Source of the DNA: Bacillota bacterium
GTDB taxonomy: Bacteria; Bacillota; UBA4882; UBA8346
NCBI GenBank assembly: GCA_023401925.1
Contig: JAEXDA010000040.1
Location: forward strand, 1 to 11,301
DNA length: 11,301 nt
Direction: 5' to 3'
A model generated the notes under the pieces. It was not told where the DNA came from. It saw only the letters and a program-made list of their open reading frames with translations, and ran no database searches. This document shows, one piece after another, positions 6,428 through 11,301 of this stretch; positions within the stretch are counted from its first letter, which is position 1, and each line of letters begins with the position of its first letter. The position numbers were made by a program, and so were the translations under genes.

Positions 6428-6458
6428 TTGATAATATTTAAGATTTAAGATTTATAAT
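6428..6458 (+). promoter_or_regulatory. Possible promoter of the zincin-like gene
   Basis: A consensus -10 TATAAT (6453-6458) has TTGATA (6428-6433) upstream with 19-bp spacing, slightly long. The surrounding DNA is very AT-rich and has a short TAAGATT direct repeat. The predicted leader is about 60 nt. Confidence 0.4.
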
Positions 6459-6523
6459 GAAAGAAGCTAAATTACTGCCGGAGATCTTAAAGTAGGTAAG
6501 ATCGGAATGAGAAGGGGGTAAAG

Positions 6524-8056
6524 ATGAGAAAACTCTTTGCATTGATCGTATTTGCAGCCTTTTTTTGCTGCCTAACGTTTGCGGATAATATTCTCACACC
6601 GCAGCCTTATAATATCGACGGCATCGGCACAGTACAACAGTACCAAACCGGGAAAAATACTTTTGTCGGGATTAACCTGAATCTGGAAATGTTGTATATC
6701 GCCACCGAGACCGGCAGCGGCTTTACGCATCCGGCTTATACGGCCGCCAATGAAATCGCGGAAATCGTTAAATCCTATTATTATCCGTATCAAAATGATG
6801 AATACGCCAAAAAGTTCAACAGACTCTCCCTAAAATTCGCAGATATTCCCGACAATAATTTCCCCACTCCAATTACTACCGAAGTCTTAAGTTACGGGCA
6901 AATCCTTACTTCCGACAGAGTATTCAGAAATACTCCCGCATCTTTGACCATGAATATCCAAAAGGATTTGCGGCACTTTTACGATGAAACGGATTCCCAA
7001 CAATTTTGGGCCCTAAATCTGCCGAAATACAATGAACTGACGGCAAATTTTGTTACTAAATATGGATTTGACTATGTAGCCGAGTTGGAGGATTTTTTTG
7101 GAGTGACGGCGTCCAAAGATAAGTTTGAAATATTGTTGTCGCCATTATACAAGGGCGGTTCGGCGCTGCCGGTTGAAAATCCGGATAAGACCGTGACTTA
7201 TATCACTATCATCAATCCATTTATAGGCGAGTTTTCGATGCCAAGTATCATCATCCATGAAAACGCCCACCATTTTTTGGGACCGATTTTAGATAAAAAC
7301 CGGGCTTTCATTCACCGCTATCAAAAATATTTAAAGCAGTCATTCGGCAATGCTCAAGGCTTTATGAAGAATGATTGCCGAAGTTTTCTCAATGAACTTT
7401 TGGCCAGAGCGGTCACTCTGGCAACTCTCGATAAATATCACAGTCCGGATTTGGCCTACGAAAGCTGGGTAAATGAGAAAGCGGTCGGCTGGGACGACCT
7501 TGATCAGGTTTATGCCTTAATCAAAAATAAATGCCTGGCCCAGCGGGATAAATATCCGCGATTTGAAGATTTTTTACCGGTAATCCTGGAATATTTCAAA
7601 GCCAAAAGTAGCGGTCAAATCTATGATGTCGGGCCCAAAGCATTGGTTGAACCCCAAGAGATCAAAGCCGCCCGGGTCGATCATGCCTATTGGGAAGAAG
7701 ACTCCAGGATTCCGGGACTCAAGGCCAAAAAGCCCCATAGCCTTTTGCTGGAGGTTGAATTCTCTCCTTTACGGAATTCACCGGGAAAGCTTGTCGGTGA
7801 TTTTTTGAATAAGGCCGGCGGCGAATTTGAGCTTTTGGCCGGAGGAAATCAGGTAGCCACCGCCCGGCTTTATGAAGGGACTGTTTATATGGTAAAAGGA
7901 ATCACCTTTTGGGGCTTATGGGCGGAGATTCAAGAAGAGGAGTTTAATAAGCTGGAACCCGGAGTGAGTTATAAGCTGGTTCCCAAGAAACCAAATCCGG
8001 ATTACCCGTGGATGATCGATGAAAATGCAACGCTGGGACCGGAAAAAGATACTTGA
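6524..8056 (+). CDS. Exported zincin-like protein, DUF4932-type
   Basis: This is a predicted secreted protein of 510 residues with a type I signal peptide (about 1-20: MRKLF, a hydrophobic core, then FA before DN). The centre contains IIIHENAHHFL with an HExxH zinc motif (H245, E246, H249). NELLARA follows with E291 as a likely third ligand, the layout of gluzincin metallopeptidases. The arrangement, with a later KYPRFEDFLPVILEYF segment, resembles the DUF4932 family as I remember it. The C-terminal region (about 385-510) has no domain I recognise. AAGGGGG precedes the ATG by 7 nt. It appears to be a single-gene unit. Protease activity is inferred only from the zinc motif, and the substrate is unknown. 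Confidence 0.75.
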   Translation: MRKLFALIVFAAFFCCLTFADNILTPQPYNIDGIGTVQQYQTGKNTFVGINLNLEMLYIATETGSGFTHPAYTAANEIAEIVKSYYYPYQNDEYAKKFNRLSLKFADIPDNNFPTPITTEVLSYGQILTSDRVFRNTPASLTMNIQKDLRHFYDETDSQQFWALNLPKYNELTANFVTKYGFDYVAELEDFFGVTASKDKFEILLSPLYKGGSALPVENPDKTVTYITIINPFIGEFSMPSIIIHENAHHFLGPILDKNRAFIHRYQKYLKQSFGNAQGFMKNDCRSFLNELLARAVTLATLDKYHSPDLAYESWVNEKAVGWDDLDQVYALIKNKCLAQRDKYPRFEDFLPVILEYFKAKSSGQIYDVGPKALVEPQEIKAARVDHAYWEEDSRIPGLKAKKPHSLLLEVEFSPLRNSPGKLVGDFLNKAGGEFELLAGGNQVATARLYEGTVYMVKGITFWGLWAEIQEEEFNKLEPGVSYKLVPKKPNPDYPWMIDENATLGPEKDT

Positions 8057-8130
8057 TTATAAAATTAATTCAGCAGATTATTTGGATGACTGAGCTATCA
8101 GCTATCTATTGATTTAAAATCAAAAGAATA

Positions 8131-8230
8131 TCTCGCGCAGAGACGCGGAGTTTAAAGACAAAACAAAAAATAGATTTGATCTTTTCTCCGCGCCTGCAGC
8201 ACCAAAAGGTGCTGACGTCTCTGCGCGAGA
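8131..8230. repeat. 100-bp nested palindromic element
   Basis: The outer arms TCTCGCGCAGAGACG (8131-8145) and CGTCTCTGCGCGAGA (8216-8230) are perfect over 15 bp. Inside are CGCGGAG/CTCCGCG (8144-8150/8186-8192), which shares two bases with the outer arm, and a perfect hairpin CAGCACC-AAAA-GGTGCTG (8197-8214). It encodes nothing. Its compactness and terminal inverted repeats fit a dispersed intergenic repeat or a tiny non-autonomous element. No target-site duplication is obvious. Confidence 0.8.
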
Positions 8231-8426
8231 ACATAAATGGGTGTATGGATTATTGAAATGAGCCTTTGAAGATTAATCGACTAAGCTGGCGGGTAGAATC
8301 AAAACCTTATGAATGGGTGATTTTATATACCAGCCCGGTAGATGGATACTCCCGGGTTAATGTCATCAGGCTATCAGGGAGAAATTTCCCAAAACTCTCG
8401 GGTCTAAATGCCGACCTCTCTCCCGG

Positions 8427-8473
8427 CCTCTCCCCGGGCGAAGTTTCAAAGACGGCTATTCGACGGGGAGAGG
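8427..8473. repeat. 10-bp inverted repeat, GC-rich
   Basis: CCTCTCCCCG (8427-8436) and CGGGGAGAGG (8464-8473) are perfect inverted arms separated by 27 bp. A similar purine-rich run (CCGGAGAGAGCGGGGTGAGG, around 8589-8608) gives further potential pairing with 8413-8436. This looks like a dispersed intergenic repeat. Confidence 0.55.
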
Positions 8474-8690
8474 TGTATCGAATGAAATTCGCGCCAATCT
8501 TTTAGGCTTCAAATTTTTGGCTTTTAAAAAGGCCCAAGTTTACTGCTTAGCATCCCTCGCCGTGAATTTGCTTCTCTGAGCTGCATCGCCGGAGAGAGCG
8601 GGGTGAGGTCAAAATAGGCAATTGGAATCCTTGCAAAATATGGAATTATCGCCTGATGACATTGACTCCCGGGTCTGGTGTTGTTCGAAA

Positions 8691-8718
8691 AGCGTGTCAT
8701 TATGGATATAATGGCGCT
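8691..8718 (-). terminator. Weak hairpin at the end of the thiamine-fusion gene
   Basis: On the minus strand a stem CATTAT/ATAATG with a 4-nt loop, extended by AGCG/CGCT, begins at the stop codon and is followed by TTT. It is AT-rich with a short T run, so termination would be weak. Confidence 0.35.
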
Positions 8719-10313
8719 TAATTCTTTTTGACATTGACAGCTTCCTGGATTTGTAGCACTTTCGTTGCCAGCTCCTCCAGGGAAGCGCCCAGGACCAAAA
8801 TGAGTTTTTCCAAATTCAGGCGATCCGGAATTTCAACGATATCCGGTAGGTGATTGCAACTTTGTAATACTTTCTCCAAATCATGGTGAAAATCTTCATC
8901 GGACTGGCGATAGTCTTTAGGGACCGGCATTTTCACGGTTTTAAAATCAGCCAGGTCGCAGGCCCGGAGGATTGCTTCATTGCTTCGTAGGTTCATGAGG
9001 CAGCGGGCTGCGGGGAAATATTTTCTGACGGTCAACAGGGTGCTCCCCATATAGGTGCTGGCGCCCATTTCCACTTTACCCAGGGGCAGGCACTGTTCTT
9101 TGACCCTGATGATCCGGCCCGGAACAGCGGCTATTTTTTCAAGCGTTTCACTCTCCGGGGCGGCATAGGCGATGTTGGCTCCGATCTCCGGGATCAGTGG
9201 GTAGATATTGGCCTGGCATAAGATGTCGACGGTATTTTGAAGCTCTTCACACAGCTTGAAATCGTTTTTTTCATCAGAAAGGGGGGGATTTCCGTTAATG
9301 AATGCCGTGGGATTGAAGAAGACCTCCCAGAATTGATCTTTGGCGGGCGGAACTATGGGCGTAGCTCGGCCGTTTTTAACCAAGATACAGCCTTTTCCGG
9401 GGGAAGTTACCTTGCCGATCGCTTTCGCTTCAATTCCGGCCTTCCGATAGGAGAGTAACAATTCCGCGGTTTTTTCCGGAGAGCAGGTGAGAATCAGTGT
9501 TCCCTCGCTAATGATTTCACAGGGATTTAGGTGAAAATAGCCGCAAATGCTTTGGATATCTTCCGGAATGAAGATATCATCCCCGTTGATTTGAATTCCC
9601 TTTTCCGAAGCCTTGGCGATTTCCCAAACCCCTCTTGTCAGGCCGCCTTCCGTTGCATCGTGCATGGCGTGAACACCGTCGTTTTGGGCAGCGATGAGAG
9701 CATCCTTGACCACGGTTATTTCCCGCATTCTGGCGATGGCCCGTTCAATGGCATCCGCCGGAAGATGCCGGAGAAGGGGTTCTTTGAATTCATAAGCCAG
9801 AAGGGCTGCCGCTTCGATGCCCGCGCCTTTGGTGATGATGATATTATCATTTTCCCGGGCATTTTTAGGTGAAATATAGTCGGCGCCGTTGCCCCAGACT
9901 GTGATGCCGCCGATGGTGGGAACGGTGACCGCCCCGTAGAAACCGGTATGGCCGCCCGCGATGGAAATATCCAATTCGGCTGCATATCGACTGATACTCC
10001 CAATCAGGGCCTGGATATAGTTTTCCGGGGTTCCGGGAGGGAGCAGCAGCGAATAGGTCATAAACCGCGGCTTAATCCCCATGACGGCCACATCGCTGGC
10101 TCCAATGTGGACCGTCAGAAAAGCAAAATCATCCGGAGTCATGCTCATACTGGGAAAAATCGGATCCTCGGCAATGGCCATATAGCCGTCTGGAATTTTA
10201 ATGATGGCCGAATCCACTCCCATGCTGGGACCGATAATTAAATCCCGGTCTTCGCGGCCGGTATGGGTAAGGATGTTTTTTTGAAAGAAATCGTCATTTA
10301 CTTTTCCAATCAT
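8718..10313 (-). CDS. AIR-synthase-like (HypE/ThiL superfamily) domain fused to ThiN
   Basis: This 531-residue protein joins two thiamine-linked folds. The N-terminal part (about 1-345) is a PurM/HypE/ThiL-type ATP-binding module: MGVDSAII (31-38), a central HIGASDVAVMGIKPR segment, AGGHTGFYG, and MHDATEGGLTRGV (H218, D219). The C-terminal part (about 365-528) resembles ThiN, the archaeal-type thiamine-phosphate synthase: ANIAYA, VPGRIIRV (R400), MGASTYMGSTLLT, NLRSNEAILRAC and LILVLG. ThiL makes thiamine diphosphate from the monophosphate and ThiN makes the monophosphate, so the pair could cover consecutive steps. The kinase activity is not proven by the motifs. The start is ATG at 10313, with AAAGGAG 10 nt before it; a longer frame back to 10460 would read through the riboswitch and its terminator. 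The TPP riboswitch upstream supports a thiamine role. Confidence 0.85.
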   Translation of the reverse strand: MIGKVNDDFFQKNILTHTGREDRDLIIGPSMGVDSAIIKIPDGYMAIAEDPIFPSMSMTPDDFAFLTVHIGASDVAVMGIKPRFMTYSLLLPPGTPENYIQALIGSISRYAAELDISIAGGHTGFYGAVTVPTIGGITVWGNGADYISPKNARENDNIIITKGAGIEAAALLAYEFKEPLLRHLPADAIERAIARMREITVVKDALIAAQNDGVHAMHDATEGGLTRGVWEIAKASEKGIQINGDDIFIPEDIQSICGYFHLNPCEIISEGTLILTCSPEKTAELLLSYRKAGIEAKAIGKVTSPGKGCILVKNGRATPIVPPAKDQFWEVFFNPTAFINGNPPLSDEKNDFKLCEELQNTVDILCQANIYPLIPEIGANIAYAAPESETLEKIAAVPGRIIRVKEQCLPLGKVEMGASTYMGSTLLTVRKYFPAARCLMNLRSNEAILRACDLADFKTVKMPVPKDYRQSDEDFHHDLEKVLQSCNHLPDIVEIPDRLNLEKLILVLGASLEELATKVLQIQEAVNVKKN

Positions 10314-10357
10314 CTTCAGGATTCTCCTTTTTTTAGTTCCAACTTTTGAAATGAAAA

Positions 10358-10390
10358 ATAAAAAAGCTATACGCAGCAAAGGCGTATAGC
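10358..10390 (-). terminator. Intrinsic terminator of the TPP riboswitch
   Basis: On the minus strand GCTATACGC (10390-10382) pairs perfectly with GCGTATAGC (10374-10366) across a 7-nt loop and is followed by six T. It lies between the aptamer and the ribosome binding site, so TPP binding should favour termination before the gene. Confidence 0.93.
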
Positions 10391-10403
10391 TCAAGAAACT
10401 TTC

Positions 10404-10512
10404 TTCACTCCCTTCGCAGGCATTACCCAGATCAGGTTTATGGGTCGGAACAATGCGCACGCGCGTGTATCGTAGTTCCCTCTCAGCCGGATTGATCCAG
10501 CTCCCCAGTAAA
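10404..10512 (-). promoter_or_regulatory. TPP riboswitch (THI box)
   Basis: Read on the minus strand, the element has GGGGAGC, then GGCTGAGAGGG, a variable arm, then ACCTGATCTGGGTAATGCC and GCGAAGGGAG, the conserved TPP aptamer blocks. P1 is TTTACT with AGTGAA, including one T-G wobble. It leads into a terminator and then the AIR-synthase-like/ThiN fusion gene. Confidence 0.97.
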
Positions 10513-10535
10513 TATTCAATTAAATAACAAATTTT

Positions 10536-10564
10536 ATTTTATTACAAGAATCTTTGGATGTCAA
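10536..10564 (-). promoter_or_regulatory. Promoter of the TPP-controlled gene
   Basis: On the minus strand TTGACA (10564-10559) and TAAAAT (10541-10536) are separated by 17 bp. The -35 is perfect. The predicted start near 10529 is about 17 nt before the aptamer P1 helix. Confidence 0.85.
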
Positions 10565-10623
10565 TATATAGGATTGGTTTTGAATTGATATTTTTTGATA
10601 AAAATAATTTTTTAAAAAAAGGT

Positions 10624-10649
10624 TAAAAAATTTCCGGAAAAGCCGATAA
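10624..10649 (+). promoter_or_regulatory. SigD/FliA-type (sigma-28) promoter of the cheY-like gene
   Basis: TAAA (10624-10627) and GCCGATAA (10642-10649) are separated by 14 bp, matching the flagellar sigma-28 consensus closely. The spacer contains the 10-bp palindrome TTTCCGGAAA (10631-10640). The predicted start near 10656 gives a leader of about 100 nt. This ties expression to the flagellar and chemotaxis regulon. Confidence 0.7.
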
Positions 10650-10713
10650 AAAAAGTAGGGATTGATATAATTTTGTATTTTCCTTGATGATTTGCTCAAA
10701 TTAAACCTTTGTT

Positions 10714-10732
10714 ATTTTGGATATTCCAAAAT
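10714..10732. repeat. Palindrome just upstream of the cheY-like ribosome binding site
   Basis: ATTTTGGA-TAT-TCCAAAAT has perfect 8-bp arms with a 3-nt centre and ends 10 nt before the GAGG ribosome binding site. It could be a protein-binding site or an RNA hairpin in the leader. The role is unknown. Confidence 0.6.
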
Positions 10733-10754
10733 TTAAAAAAAAGAGGCGTTGACT

Positions 10755-11114
10755 ATGAAGACAGTGTTGATTGCTGATGATGCGGCTTTTATGAGAGCAA
10801 AGCTAAAAGCGATTGTTGAAAAAAATGGCTACCAAGTCGTTGGGGAAGCTGAAAACGGAAAAGAAGCGATTGTAAAATATTTTGAACTGAAACCGGACTT
10901 GGTGACCATGGATATAACCATGCCGAGTATGGATGGTTTAAGCGCCTTGAAGGAAATCAGAAAACGGGATCCGAAGAGCAATATCGTCATCATATCGGCA
11001 ATGGGGCAGGAAGCAACCATTCGGGAAGCGATCATGGCGGGTGCGAGAAATTTTATTGTAAAACCATTTAATGAAAGCCAGATCCTGGATACTTTCGCTA
11101 AAAGTATTAAATAA
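10755..11114 (+). CDS. cheY: CheY-like single-domain response regulator
   Basis: The protein is a stand-alone receiver domain of 119 residues with no output domain. It has the acidic pair D8-D9, the phosphorylation site D53 in LVTMDITMPSMDG, the switch Ser S81 in IVIISAMGQ, and K103 followed by P104 in FIVKPF. I chose ATG 10755, 8 nt after GAGG; a TTG at 10749 adds only two residues. CheY-type proteins are phosphorylated by CheA and bind the flagellar switch. The sigma-28 promoter upstream supports a motility role, but no other chemotaxis gene is present, so other stand-alone receivers remain possible. Confidence 0.85.
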   Translation: MKTVLIADDAAFMRAKLKAIVEKNGYQVVGEAENGKEAIVKYFELKPDLVTMDITMPSMDGLSALKEIRKRDPKSNIVIISAMGQEATIREAIMAGARNFIVKPFNESQILDTFAKSIK

Positions 11115-11301
11115 GTAAATTTTCTATAGTTGCCAAGTAGCTATATATGTTGAATTAAATTTTGTTGTTGTCAGAAATCACTGTTAGAAAGTGAACGCCT
11201 ATTTGACCTAACTCGTGCCTTTCTCCAAAGGCGAGCTCTTCCCCAACGATGTTGTTCAAAGTAGTTGTTTCAGTGGAAGAGTAACCGCGAACTTAAGTTC
11301 G
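11115..11301. other. Unassigned right edge with inverted repeats
   Basis: No gene can be supported here. The stretch has a hairpin GCCTTT-CTCC-AAAGGC (11217-11232), an inverted repeat CTCTTCC/GGAAGAG (11236-11242/11275-11281), and a perfect 14-bp palindrome CGAACTTAAGTTCG (11288-11301) at the very end. There is no obvious T-rich terminator after the cheY-like gene. Confidence 0.5.

Larger units (their letters stand above)
8057..8717. other. Non-coding gap rich in inverted repeats
   Basis: About 660 bases without a gene I can support. It holds a small palindrome TTGATTT-A-AAATCAA (8109-8123), a 100-bp nested palindrome (8131-8230), a 10-bp inverted repeat (8427-8436/8464-8473), a related GC-rich segment near 8590-8610, and a hairpin at the end of the minus-strand gene. 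A 79-codon open frame at 8266-8505 overlaps the inverted repeats and looks spurious. Confidence 0.6.

Noticed and set aside
8266..8505. 79-codon frame in the gap after the zincin-like gene
   Set aside because: It overlaps intergenic inverted repeats, has no clear ribosome binding site and shows no family resemblance.
10314..10460. Upstream extension of the thiamine-fusion gene to 10460
   Set aside because: The extra 49 codons read through the TPP riboswitch and its terminator; the peptide is an artefact. ATG 10313 has its own ribosome binding site.
11155..11292. Minus-strand open frame of 46 codons at the right edge
   Set aside because: It looks protein-like but is bounded by stops on both sides within the window and has no ATG. 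The opposite strand looks equally protein-like there, so coding cannot be decided.
11115..11301. Integron attC-like or riboswitch signal at the right edge
   Set aside because: The core-site pattern is incomplete (no matching GTTRRRY partner) and no known aptamer blocks are present.

Overview
The window looks like a chromosomal stretch from a motile, probably Bacillota (Clostridia-like) bacterium. The evidence is AT-rich intergenic DNA, strong purine-rich ribosome binding sites, a ribD-ribE-ribBA-ribH operon behind an FMN riboswitch, a TPP riboswitch with an intrinsic terminator, and a SigD-type promoter before a cheY-like gene. The species cannot be fixed from the sequence.

Left part (1-2440). 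A 42-bp tandem repeat sits at the left edge, followed by about 370 bases with only small repeats. Next is a two-gene unit: a MarR-family repressor and a GNAT acetyltransferase. Its promoter lies between two near-identical 18-bp palindromes, a layout expected for autorepression. The repressor reading frame has no canonical start at the expected place; a strong ribosome binding site points to an ATC codon. Directly after the acetyltransferase stop, in the same frame, is a headless 57-codon remnant, perhaps the C-terminus of an alpha/beta hydrolase. The following gap holds a cluster of competing RNA stems and a possible 58-residue ORF.

Middle (2386-6337). This is a complete riboflavin operon: promoter, FMN riboswitch, terminator, then ribD, ribE, ribBA and ribH. 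Together these encode the dedicated enzymes from GTP and ribulose 5-phosphate to riboflavin, except the unassigned phosphatase step. A long-looped inverted repeat follows ribH.

Next (6428-8717). A single gene encodes an exported zincin-like protein resembling the DUF4932 family. About 660 bases of non-coding DNA follow, with a 100-bp nested palindromic element and other inverted repeats.

Right part (8718-11301). On the minus strand a TPP riboswitch and terminator control an unusual fusion: an AIR-synthase-like (HypE/ThiL superfamily) domain joined to a ThiN (thiamine-phosphate synthase) domain. The ThiN part appears to carry Tyr where an essential His is expected, so it may be a ligand sensor rather than an enzyme. 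Divergently, a single-domain CheY-like response regulator follows a near-consensus SigD/FliA promoter. The last 190 bases hold inverted repeats and no gene I can support.

The most interesting points are the thiamine fusion protein, the ATC start with paired operators in the marR unit, and the competing-stem RNA candidate at 2004-2146.
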